DNA of 24,539 nt. Origin: CAYJXJ01 sp964374095 (lineage in GTDB: Bacteria; Elusimicrobiota; Elusimicrobia; UBA1565; UBA9628). The stretch is taken from positions 1 to 24,539 of the forward strand of contig CAYJXJ010000057.1 of NCBI GenBank assembly GCA_964374095.1. The letters are read 5' to 3'. Under the pieces are notes generated by a model that saw only the letters and a list, made by a program, of their open reading frames with translations, was not told the DNA's origin and did not search any database. Below, one piece after another: positions 16,306 to 23,330 of the stretch (positions are counted from its first letter, which is position 1; each line of letters starts with the position of its first letter). A program made the translations under genes and the position numbers.

Positions 16306-17097
16306 CTAGGCGGCGGGCGCCGGCGGCCCCTTGATCATCACGCGCTTGGCGGGCTCGAGGTAGGCCTTGAGGTTGGCCTCCACGACGCTGGGGGTCGCGC
16401 CGCTCTGCAGGAGCAGGACCCCGCGTATGATGATCTCCTTGACCAGCAGCTCCTCCTCCGAACGCCGGCGCAGCTTGCCCCCCATCGGGAGAAATATGAG
16501 GTAGCCCGCCCCCAAGCCGAAAAAGGCCGCGGCCAGGGCCAGGGACATGCGACGGGGGACTTGGTCGATATCCTTGATGTTGGCGAGCATCATGATCATG
16601 CCCAGCACCGTGCCGATGATCCCGAACGCCGGGGCATAGGTTCCCATGGCGTTGAAGATCTCCTGGCCGATCTTGTGCCGCTCGCGGATGAACCCGATCT
16701 CGGTCTCGAGCATGGAGCGGATGAACTCCTGGTCCGAGCCGTCGATCACGAGTTGGATGCCGCGGCGCAGGAAGTCGTTCTGGATGTTCTTCACGTCGCC
16801 CTGCAGGGCGAGGAAGCCCTCCTTCTTGGCTTTCTGGGAGAAATTCACGAAGGTGCCGACGATGTCGGAGGTGTCCTCGCCGCCCGAGAGCAAGACCTTG
16901 CGCAGGACCTTGCCCACGCCCACCACCTGGCTCAAGGGATAGTTCACGAGCGTGGCGCAAAAGGTCCCGCCCATCACCACCAAAAGCGCCTCCAGGTTGA
17001 TGAAGGGCGTGAAGCCCTTGGCGCCTTCCGAATGATAGATGGTCAGCACGGTCATCGCGAAGAAGACGATGATGCCCATGACGGTTGCGATGTCCAT
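16306..17097 (-). CDS. motA: MotA stator protein
   Basis: Inner-membrane stator subunit forming the ion channel with MotB and contacting the rotor. 263 residues with four predicted helices (about 3-22, 33-52, 153-173, 185-205). The large cytoplasmic loop contains EGFLALQGDVKN, NDFLRRGIQLVIDGSD and FIRERHKIGQEIF. Helix 3 has the family motif AMGTYAPAFGIIGTVLGMIMML. The arrangement and length match flagellar MotA rather than ExbB/TolQ, which have three helices. A strong Shine-Dalgarno (GGGGAGGAGG) lies about 8 nt before the ATG at 17097. The gene follows flbD, as in the flbD-motA-motB block of spirochete and Gram-positive flagellar operons. Confidence 0.95.
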   Translation of the reverse strand: MDIATVMGIIVFFAMTVLTIYHSEGAKGFTPFINLEALLVVMGGTFCATLVNYPLSQVVGVGKVLRKVLLSGGEDTSDIVGTFVNFSQKAKKEGFLALQGDVKNIQNDFLRRGIQLVIDGSDQEFIRSMLETEIGFIRERHKIGQEIFNAMGTYAPAFGIIGTVLGMIMMLANIKDIDQVPRRMSLALAAAFFGLGAGYLIFLPMGGKLRRRSEEELLVKEIIIRGVLLLQSGATPSVVEANLKAYLEPAKRVMIKGPPAPAA

Positions 17098-17124
17098 GCT
17101 AGCGGCCTCCTCCCCTCGGCAGCG

Positions 17125-17355
17125 TCATGCGGTCTTTCTCTCGAACCCCGCGATGGGATTGACCACGCGGGCCTGCGCGTTGACCTTGATGCGGTACTCC
17201 AAGACCTTATCGGTGACTTCCTGGGCCGACTCCCGCACCAGGAAACGGTTGCCCGTGGCCAAAGAGATCACCGTTTCCCGGCCCACCTCGAGACTCTCGA
17301 TGAGTTCGGCGTTGAGCATGATTTCCGAGCCGTTGAGGCGGTGCAGCAGAATCAC
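17125..17355 (-). CDS. flbD: FlbD-family small flagellar-operon protein
   Basis: 76 residues matching the short FlbD family found in flagellar operons beside motA: MILLHRLNGSEIMLNAELIESLE, then DTVI-like TVISLATGNRFLVRES and EVTDKVLEYRIKV. Members are about 60-80 residues. Their precise role is unclear, though they influence motility and the motor. This is not the NtrC-like regulator of the same name from Caulobacter. The GTG start overlaps the stop of the coiled-coil gene by 4 nt (GTGA). Its presence is strong evidence that the cluster descends from a flagellar operon and not from an Exb/Tol or gliding-type MotA-like system. Confidence 0.9.
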   Translation of the reverse strand: MILLHRLNGSEIMLNAELIESLEVGRETVISLATGNRFLVRESAQEVTDKVLEYRIKVNAQARVVNPIAGFERKTA

Positions 17356-19259
17356 TTCTGCCCCCCGACAACTATCGGGCCCCCCGCGGGGGGGCCCTCA
17401 GGCGGGGGGCTAGGCCGTTCCCCTCCCAGGTCCGTTATCCGTTTCTCAAGCTCCCTTTTTTCCTCCAAGTACGCAATGGCCATATGCGCGTCCTTGGAGA
17501 GCTGGGAGCGGAGCGCGAAAAACGCGTCCTGAAGGTTCTTGATCTCGGCCGCCTGGGCCATGCACAGGCGCTCGAGATCGGACTTTTCGGCTTCGACCTC
17601 CTTGCGAGACTTCTGGGCGCGGTCCGCCTCATCCTTCGCCTGGGCCCAAGACGCCTTGAGCGCCCCCAATTCCTCGATGGCGGCGATGGCGGCCTTGCGC
17701 TGCTCCTCGGCCCGTCCCTGGTAGGGGCTGAGATCCTCCACCTGCTTTCGCAGCTCGACCAGCGCCCGCTCCTTCTCCAATTCGCTTTCGGCCAGTTTCT
17801 GGTGCAGGCTGCCCTCGAGACGCTGGACCTCGGACTTGAGCCGCGTCTCGAAATCGATCCGGGCCTGAGTGAGTTCCACCGCGGCGGCGTGGCGGGCCGC
17901 GCCCTCAACTTCCGCGCGAACCTCCTTCTCTCGCTCCGCCCACCGCCGCTGCAGGACGACGAACTCGGCTTTATAGCGCTCCTCGAGCCGCGTCCATTCG
18001 GAGGAGGACTGCCGCAACTGGCCGATTTGAGCCCGAGCCGCGGCGGCTTGCCGCTCCAGGGCCCCGGAGACCGCCCTCAAGCGGGCCACCTCGGCGGCGG
18101 CCTTGGAGGCGGCCTCCCGGTGCCGGGTAACCTCCGCCTCGGCCTCGCCCTTGAGGCGGCGAATCTCGGAATCCGATTCCGCGCGCAGCCTCTGGGTCAG
18201 GCCCGCCAGTTCGCGTTGGGTGCGCTCAAGCTCATAGGAGAGCCGCTCCTCGCGCTCCCTGGCCGCCGTTCGCATGGCGCCCAACTCCCGCTCGACGCGC
18301 TCCTGGGCGGCGGCGACCTCCCGGCGGGAGATCGTCAGCTCCGCCTTCAGTTGGATGGCCTCCTTTTCGGTCTCCAGCGCCTTTTGGGCCGCCGCGATAT
18401 TCTGGGCGCGCTCCGCCGCGAGCTCCGCGACGCGGACCTCGAGGACCTTTTTCTCGCCCGAAACCCGGCTCCACTCCCCCTCGATCCCGCGCAGCTTCTC
18501 GGCCAGCGCCCGGAGGTTGCGGATCTCCTCGTCCTTGGCCAGGACGGTCTTTTGCCATCCCGCCTTTTCGTCGAGCCACTTGCGCTCCATCTCCTGCATG
18601 CGCCGCACGAACTGGGTCTCGATCTCCTTGTCCTGGGCTTCCCGCTTGCCGAGCTGAGTCTTCAAGGTCGCGACCCAGGTCTCGCGCTCCTGCGCCAGCC
18701 GGGCCTCCAGGTCTTGGATTTGATTGGTGAGCTTGTACCGGTTCTCCTCCTGCTCGGCCTCGCGGCGGTCCCGGCGGACCTTGTCCTGGAGCTCCTTGAG
18801 CGCGATCTCGACTCGGGCCGAGGTCCCGGCTTCCTGTTCGCTCTTGAGGTTCGCCCGCAACGCCCGCTCCCGCTCCTCCTGCAGTTGGCGCTTCATGTCC
18901 TCGAATTTGCGTTCGTACTCCTCCTTGAGAGCCGCGGGGTCGGCGGGACTCGCGCCTGCAATTGCCGGAAGTCCCGGCCCGCGAGCGGCCAGGGGCGGCG
19001 GGGCCGGGGGCGTGGGAGTCGGAGGGACGGGCGGCGCCGGGGCGCCCGGCGGCATGGGAAGCCGCGGCGCCCCCGCGCCCGCGGCGGACGGCGGCGGCGG
19101 CAAGGGAGGCTTACCCGGCATGGGGAGGGGCGGACGCGCGGCCCCCGGAGGCGCGGGAGGAAGCGGGGGGCCGCCCAGGGGGGGCCGGGGCGGCAGGCCC
19201 GGCGGGAGAGGCGGGGTTGACGGGGGCAGGGAGCTGTGGGGGTCGTTTTCGTCGGCCAT
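17352..19259 (-). CDS. Proline-rich, long coiled-coil protein of the motor operon
   Basis: 635 residues, not recognised as a known flagellar protein. The first about 110 residues are proline-rich with PPLPP-type runs (PSTPPLPPGLPPRPPLGG and similar). From about residue 112 to 600 the sequence is almost continuous charged heptad-like coiled coil (Glu/Lys/Arg/Ala/Leu-rich). A short Pro/Gly tail ends the protein. There is no signal peptide or membrane helix, so it should be cytoplasmic. A coiled coil of about 480 residues could reach roughly 70 nm if fully extended. ATG 19259, 2 nt after the upstream stop, is preferred over TTG 19265. Sitting between the rotor-like fusion and the stator genes, it may be a cytoplasmic scaffold or adaptor; that is inference. 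Confidence 0.8.
   Translation of the reverse strand: MADENDPHSSLPPSTPPLPPGLPPRPPLGGPPLPPAPPGAARPPLPMPGKPPLPPPPSAAGAGAPRLPMPPGAPAPPVPPTPTPPAPPPLAARGPGLPAIAGASPADPAALKEEYERKFEDMKRQLQEERERALRANLKSEQEAGTSARVEIALKELQDKVRRDRREAEQEENRYKLTNQIQDLEARLAQERETWVATLKTQLGKREAQDKEIETQFVRRMQEMERKWLDEKAGWQKTVLAKDEEIRNLRALAEKLRGIEGEWSRVSGEKKVLEVRVAELAAERAQNIAAAQKALETEKEAIQLKAELTISRREVAAAQERVERELGAMRTAAREREERLSYELERTQRELAGLTQRLRAESDSEIRRLKGEAEAEVTRHREAASKAAAEVARLRAVSGALERQAAAARAQIGQLRQSSSEWTRLEERYKAEFVVLQRRWAEREKEVRAEVEGAARHAAAVELTQARIDFETRLKSEVQRLEGSLHQKLAESELEKERALVELRKQVEDLSPYQGRAEEQRKAAIAAIEELGALKASWAQAKDEADRAQKSRKEVEAEKSDLERLCMAQAAEIKNLQDAFFALRSQLSKDAHMAIAYLEEKRELEKRITDLGGERPSPPPEGPPAGGPIVVGGQK
17377..17397 (-). 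other. GC hairpin at the coiled-coil/flbD junction
   Basis: GGGCCCCCC-GCG-GGGGGGCCC is a perfect 9-bp inverted repeat inside the last codons of the coiled-coil gene, 22 nt before the flbD GTG. As RNA it could modulate coupled translation of flbD. It also simply encodes Gly-Pro-Pro-Ala-Gly-Gly-Pro, so its significance is uncertain. Confidence 0.35.
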
Positions 19260-19261
19260 GG

Positions 19262-21268
19262 TCAAGTTCCCACCTGGGTCTTAAGCCCGTCCACCCAAGC
19301 CTGCAGCTGTGGATCGGGGCGCTCCCTCAAGAGGGCTTCGAAGTGCCCCAACGCATCATTGGTCCGGCCGAGTTGGTAAAGGGCATTGCCGAGGTACTGG
19401 CGCGCCTCGAGCAGGCCGGGATCCTGAGTGAGCGCGTACTCCAAGTAGGACACGCACTCGGCCATCTGTCCGGCGGCGTAGGCGGCGGCGCCGGCATCGT
19501 AGTAGCGCCGGGCTTCCGCGGGGTCGGTCGCCGCCGGGACAGGCGCGGGGGTCCCGGCCGAGCCCCGCGCGCTCTCAGCGGAGACGCGCTGCTCCCGCCT
19601 CTGACGGGAGCCCAGCTCGAATTGTAGATTGTCCAAACCCATGCCCTCCTGGGGCTTCTCCCGGACGGCAATCTTGCCCTCTTTCTCCAGCACTTTGACC
19701 AAGTCCAGGACCTTGGCCCGCTCCTCGTCAATTTGGGCCGGCGTGAGACCCCGGGTATACTCCATGGCCTCGCGCAGGAGAGCCCCGGCCCCGGCGGACA
19801 TATTTGAGAAGAACTTGTTGACGATATCAGGCGGGGCGTTCTGAAGCGCCCGGGCCATGCTCTCGGTCTTGAGCTCGCGCACCACGGTCTGCATCTCCCG
19901 GTCCGGGAAGTTGACCACGTCCTCGAAGATCAGGATGTACTTGCGCACCCGCTCGTAGACCGCGGGCTTGTCGTTCTTGAGGTAGTTGAGGATGTTGTTG
20001 CGGGTGGCGCTGTCGGCTTCGTCGAGCATACCGACGAGCCTCTCGATGCCGCCCACCACGAAATTCACCTTATCACGTATGTCGTTGTTGATGGCCACCA
20101 CCTGCTCCCGCGTCATCTGCCGGACCATGAGGGCTTCCAGGGCGGCCCTGGACTGCAGCTCGATGGGCAGCGACGTCAGCAGGAGACGCGCGAAATCCGG
20201 CCGCAAATAGCTGGCGACCACCGCGATGACCCACGGCTCCTCCTTGTTGAGCAGGAACAGGTAGATGAGGCGCTTCATGTTCTCCTCGTTGATGTAGGAA
20301 AAAGGCTCGAACTTCTTCATGTTTTCGTCCTCCTCCAGCGGGGGCTGCGGGGGCTTGTTCTGCAAGGAGATGTCGAGCTTGCCCTCCTCGTTCAAGGGGT
20401 TCCCCCCCCCCTCCTTCTTCTCGTCCGGAGCCTCCGTCTTGGACTGGATGTTGACCTCGGCCCCGGGCTTCTCTCGCAGGGCCGAGACGTATTGCCTGAA
20501 AAAGTGGGCGAGCGGCCCGAAGAGAAATCCCAGCAGGAGCAGCAAGAGCAGCGCGTAGAGCAGCGGGAGGTACACCGCCGGGCGCTTGATATCCTCGGAC
20601 CAGTGGATGAGGGTCTTCTTGAACGGCATCGACCTGAAGACCACCTGGTCGGGCTGGAGCTGGTACTGGCCCATGGCGTCGACGATGCGCTCGCGCACGG
20701 TCTTTTTCTCCGGCTCGGCCTTCAAGACCGCGTCGTCGTGGAAGACCTTGACCTCCAGGCGCTTGAAGACGGGCTTGACCGAATAGCGCTCCTCCTCGAT
20801 GCCCTTGGTCTGCTGGGACTGCTGGGCCCGCACCGACTCGGGTTTCTCGGGAAGGCCGCCCGAGGCCACGGTCTTGGGCTTGGGAATCCCCGGCAGGATG
20901 AAGAGGGTCTGCGCCCCGGCGCTCCCGGAGGCGCCGACGCGCTCCTTGTAGCGCTCGGCGAGCCCCATCCCCGCGCGCTGGGATTCCTCGCGCTCCGTGC
21001 GCAGTTCCATCTCGACATCCACGAAAACCATGGCCTTGCCTGGGCCGAGGATGGGGTCGAGGATGTCGCGCTGGATTTTTTCCTCGGACTCCTTCTTGAT
21101 CCGGTTCTGCTCCACGAGGAGCCCCAGGTCGGGGGGGCCGATGCGCGCGGTCTCGCCGGGGCCCGCGCAAAGCATCGCACCCAGGGCGAAGAGCACCCTC
21201 GGCAGCGTTCCGGCGCCGCGTCTTTCCACTATAGCATCCACTCTCGCCAAGAAGTTTAATCGGACCAT
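19262..21268 (-). CDS. Fused FliF(RBM3)-TM-FliG(MC)-TPR rotor-like protein
   Basis: 668 residues in four parts. (1) Export-type hydrophobic segment (about 21-40). (2) FliF-like periplasmic RBM3 domain: first half 50-92 (VEQNRIKKESEEKIQRDILD, GPGKAMVFVDVEMELRTE), a variable insert, second half 166-215 ending PDQVVFRSMPF; then a membrane helix (about 230-253). FliF RBM1 and RBM2 are absent. (3) After a polar linker (254-318), FliG middle and C-terminal domains (319-535): KEEPWVIAVVASYLRPDFA (EHPQ region), VVGGIERLV hinge, LIFEDVVNFPDREMQTVVREL, FFSNMSAGAGALLREAMEY, VKVLEKEGKI. The FliG N-domain is absent. (4) TPR (583-655). No frameshift is needed. In flagella FliF and FliG are separate MS-ring and switch proteins. 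Most classical torque charges are missing. The start could instead be GTG 21196, just before the hydrophobic segment. Confidence 0.88.
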   Translation of the reverse strand: MVRLNFLARVDAIVERRGAGTLPRVLFALGAMLCAGPGETARIGPPDLGLLVEQNRIKKESEEKIQRDILDPILGPGKAMVFVDVEMELRTEREESQRAGMGLAERYKERVGASGSAGAQTLFILPGIPKPKTVASGGLPEKPESVRAQQSQQTKGIEEERYSVKPVFKRLEVKVFHDDAVLKAEPEKKTVRERIVDAMGQYQLQPDQVVFRSMPFKKTLIHWSEDIKRPAVYLPLLYALLLLLLLGFLFGPLAHFFRQYVSALREKPGAEVNIQSKTEAPDEKKEGGGNPLNEEGKLDISLQNKPPQPPLEEDENMKKFEPFSYINEENMKRLIYLFLLNKEEPWVIAVVASYLRPDFARLLLTSLPIELQSRAALEALMVRQMTREQVVAINNDIRDKVNFVVGGIERLVGMLDEADSATRNNILNYLKNDKPAVYERVRKYILIFEDVVNFPDREMQTVVRELKTESMARALQNAPPDIVNKFFSNMSAGAGALLREAMEYTRGLTPAQIDEERAKVLDLVKVLEKEGKIAVREKPQEGMGLDNLQFELGSRQRREQRVSAESARGSAGTPAPVPAATDPAEARRYYDAGAAAYAAGQMAECVSYLEYALTQDPGLLEARQYLGNALYQLGRTNDALGHFEALLRERPDPQLQAWVDGLKTQVGT

Positions 21269-21282
21269 GTTAAATTTTCAAG

Positions 21283-21615
21283 TCATGCCGACGCCCGTGG
21301 GCATCCACTATTAATGGAAGCCCACGTCCTGAGAGTGTCCACCCAGGCCTGGAGATGCGGGTCCGGCCGGAGTTGCAGGAGTTCGTCGTAGTGCGTTAGA
21401 GCCTCCGGGGCTCTTCCCAGGCGGCACAAGGAACTGCCGAGGTACTCCCGGGCCTGCCAGAGACCGGGATCCAGAGCGACCGCTCGCTCGAGGGAAAAAA
21501 CCGCTCCCGCGAGATTCCCGGAAGCCAAAGCCGCGGCCCCCGCCTCCAAACAGGAGCGCGCCTCAACCGCGCCGGATGCCGGGCGGGAGATGCGGCGGAT
21601 GACGAAATGTTTCAT
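21283..21615 (-). CDS. Small TPR protein paralogous to the tail of the FliF-FliG fusion
   Basis: 110 residues. Residues about 20-101 align without gaps to residues 585-666 of the neighbouring fusion protein; I count 44 identities over 82 positions. The shared blocks are DPGL-QAR-YLG, LGR and the ending RPDP-LQAWVD-L. No signal peptide is evident. It lies 14 nt before the fusion gene in the same operon. It probably arose by duplication of the fusion's TPR tail, or was the module that became fused. Gene-level call is good because of the paralogy; the first 15 residues and the start at 21615 are less certain. Confidence 0.75.
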   Translation of the reverse strand: MKHFVIRRISRPASGAVEARSCLEAGAAALASGNLAGAVFSLERAVALDPGLWQAREYLGSSLCRLGRAPEALTHYDELLQLRPDPHLQAWVDTLRTWASINSGCPRASA

Positions 21616-21629
21616 CCTCGTGCTTCTTG

Positions 21630-21665
21630 GCGGGCGGGGGGGGCCCGGCCTCCCCCCCCGTCCGC
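21630..21665 (-). other. Very stable GC stem-loop between the first two operon genes
   Basis: Two 14-nt arms (GCGGGCGGGGGGGG and CCCCCCCCGTCCGC on the plus strand) pair with one mismatch around an 8-nt loop. It lies in the 78-nt gap after the barrel gene, and no T-run follows in the minus direction. It is more likely an attenuating or mRNA-protecting structure that sets the expression ratio of the barrel to the downstream motor genes than a full terminator. Confidence 0.5.
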
Positions 21666-21693
21666 CTCGAAATCGTATGCGGAGGAGTCGCCG

Positions 21694-23322
21694 CTAGCGG
21701 CCGACCCGCTGCAGGAACTCCTTGACGCCCGCGTTGTTGGGGTCGAGTTCCAGCACCCGCCGCCACACCGCCAGGGCCTTCTCGCGCTGCTCCATCATGT
21801 AGAACGCGCTGCCCATGATCTCCAAGGCCGTGATGTTGTTGGGCTCGAGGTCCAGCACGTCCTGGGAGCGGCGGACCGCCGAGTCGAATTTGCCGTCGTA
21901 GACCGACTGCCGCGCGTCGAAGATCTTTTGGTCCACCCACGTGAACTGCTCGGGTCCTTCGACGCGCCGGGTGATTTCGGGGACATTGGCTTCCTTCTCC
22001 ACCATGTTCAGCAGGCCCAGAAGCTTCTCGTCCTTGACGTTCTTGTTGAAGGCGTAGCGCAGGGCGTTGAGCGAGATCTTGAGGTCGCGCCCATCGACGT
22101 AGGAGATGACGCCCTTGCGGACGTTCTGCTGGACCTCCTCGCCGCCGACGGCCTGCGGCACGAAAGACGTGACGGCCGAAAGACGCGCCAGCATGGCTTC
22201 GACCTGCTTGTTGCCGGGCTGGGCGTCCTGGGCCTGGTTGAGCCTCTGGGCCGCGGACGCGAAGTTGCCCTCGTTGAAGGCCGCCTGTCCCTCCGAGATG
22301 AACTGCCGGACCTGGGCGCTGGCTTGGTCTTCCTTGGACGCGCCGAAGCGGAAGGACATCCCCATGCGGGTGCTGGCGGAGGCCCCGAGGTCGTGGATGC
22401 CCTGAGCGATGTCGAGGCTGAAGCTGCGGAACTTAAGGCCGAAGCCGAAGTCCGTCTCGCGGAGGTTGGGCACCCCCATCAGGCCGAACCGGAAAGCGAA
22501 CCAACGCACGGCCCAGTACTCGCCGCCGAACCGGACGTCCAAGTCCCCGGTCATGGGCTTGGTCGCGTCCAAAGCCAGCGTCAGCCGTTCCTTGAAGAAG
22601 CGGAAGGAGTTTCCGACCTTGAGCACCACCGGGAGCTTGTCGTCGGTCTCGCCCTTCCTCATGGCGAATACGTTCTGGATGCCGAAGCCCGCGCGGTAGT
22701 AGGGGCCCATGGTCTTCATCATGCCCACGTCGAGGGTCTGGGATTTGTCGGACTTGCCCTCCAGGGCGCGGGTCATGCTCTTGAGGGTGAGGCCGAAGCT
22801 CAAATCCTCGGTGATGCCCTTGCCCCAGGAGAGGAGGATGGCCTGCTCCTTGCTGTCGAAGGAGCCCGACTTGGTGATGCTCCGGGGCTCGTTATTGGCG
22901 TCGTAGACCACGTCGATCTTCTCGAATCCGGAGGCCCCCAGTTGGACCATCCCGAATGAGAACACGCTGCCCTTCTTAGTCGGGTGAGCGTAGCTGAAAT
23001 AGTTGAACTTGGCCTCGGAAGAGAGGGTCGCCTGCATGAAACTCACTTCCTTGCGCTGCATGAGCACGAGGCCGGCGGGGTTCCAATAAGCGGCCGTCGC
23101 GTCGTCGGAGATCGCGTAGTAGGCGCCGCCCATGGCCAGGGCCCGGCCTCCGACGCCGTAGGTCATGAAGGAACCGGGTTGGCCGCCCGCCTCGCCGCCC
23201 GCCCGCGCGGCCGGGGCGTTCAGGCCCTGGCAGGACAAAATAAAACCCGCCACGGCGGCGACCGCCGCGACAGGTAGCTGACGTCGGCCGGAGGCCAAGC
23301 CCCCGGCGAAGCTCTGGGCCAT
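21694..23322 (-). CDS. PorV/UPF0164-like outer-membrane barrel with C-terminal TPRs (first gene of motor operon)
   Basis: 542 residues. A signal peptide covers about 1-42 (hydrophobic core AAVAAVAGFIL, ending APAARA). Residues about 48-325 resemble the PorV/PorQ/UPF0164 beta-barrel family: GVGGRALAMGGAYYAISDDATAAYWNPAGL near the N-terminus, then alternating amphipathic strands with frequent aromatic and glycine residues, ending TRMGMSFRFG. Residues about 330-540 contain TPR-like units (FISEGQAAFNEGNFASAAQRLNQAQDAQPGN, and the last ITALEIMGSAFYMMEQREKALAVWRRVLELDPNN). A periplasmic TPR region on an outer-membrane barrel could bind peptidoglycan-side partners. The ATG at 23322 follows the riboswitch by only 8 nt. 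The outer-membrane location is inferred from the family. Confidence 0.82.
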   Translation of the reverse strand: MAQSFAGGLASGRRQLPVAAVAAVAGFILSCQGLNAPAARAGGEAGGQPGSFMTYGVGGRALAMGGAYYAISDDATAAYWNPAGLVLMQRKEVSFMQATLSSEAKFNYFSYAHPTKKGSVFSFGMVQLGASGFEKIDVVYDANNEPRSITKSGSFDSKEQAILLSWGKGITEDLSFGLTLKSMTRALEGKSDKSQTLDVGMMKTMGPYYRAGFGIQNVFAMRKGETDDKLPVVLKVGNSFRFFKERLTLALDATKPMTGDLDVRFGGEYWAVRWFAFRFGLMGVPNLRETDFGFGLKFRSFSLDIAQGIHDLGASASTRMGMSFRFGASKEDQASAQVRQFISEGQAAFNEGNFASAAQRLNQAQDAQPGNKQVEAMLARLSAVTSFVPQAVGGEEVQQNVRKGVISYVDGRDLKISLNALRYAFNKNVKDEKLLGLLNMVEKEANVPEITRRVEGPEQFTWVDQKIFDARQSVYDGKFDSAVRRSQDVLDLEPNNITALEIMGSAFYMMEQREKALAVWRRVLELDPNNAGVKEFLQRVGR

Positions 23323-23330
23323 TCGTTATT

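Noticed and set aside
16306..16960. Apparent 5' extension of motB through motA
   Set aside because: The same frame stays open, but the encoded stretch is Arg/Gly/Pro-rich and not MotB-like. MotB begins at the ATG at 16303, just before its membrane helix.
15569..17097. Possibility that the stator pair is ExbB/ExbD, TolQ/TolR or a ZorAB-type defence motor
   Set aside because: MotA has four helices and the flagellar-type loop, MotB has the YADLMTEM motif and an OmpA domain, and flbD is adjacent. No zorC, zorD, zorE or tonB/tolA gene is present.
17484..19220. Long leucine/glycine-rich open frame opposite the coiled-coil gene
   Set aside because: The regular Leu pattern is the complement of Glu/Lys/Gln codons in the coiled coil. 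The minus-strand gene fits the operon with overlapping starts and stops.
21630..21665. G8/C8 tracts as a phase-variation switch
   Set aside because: The homopolymer runs lie between genes, not inside a reading frame or promoter spacer, so slippage would not switch a protein on or off. A structural hairpin explains them better.
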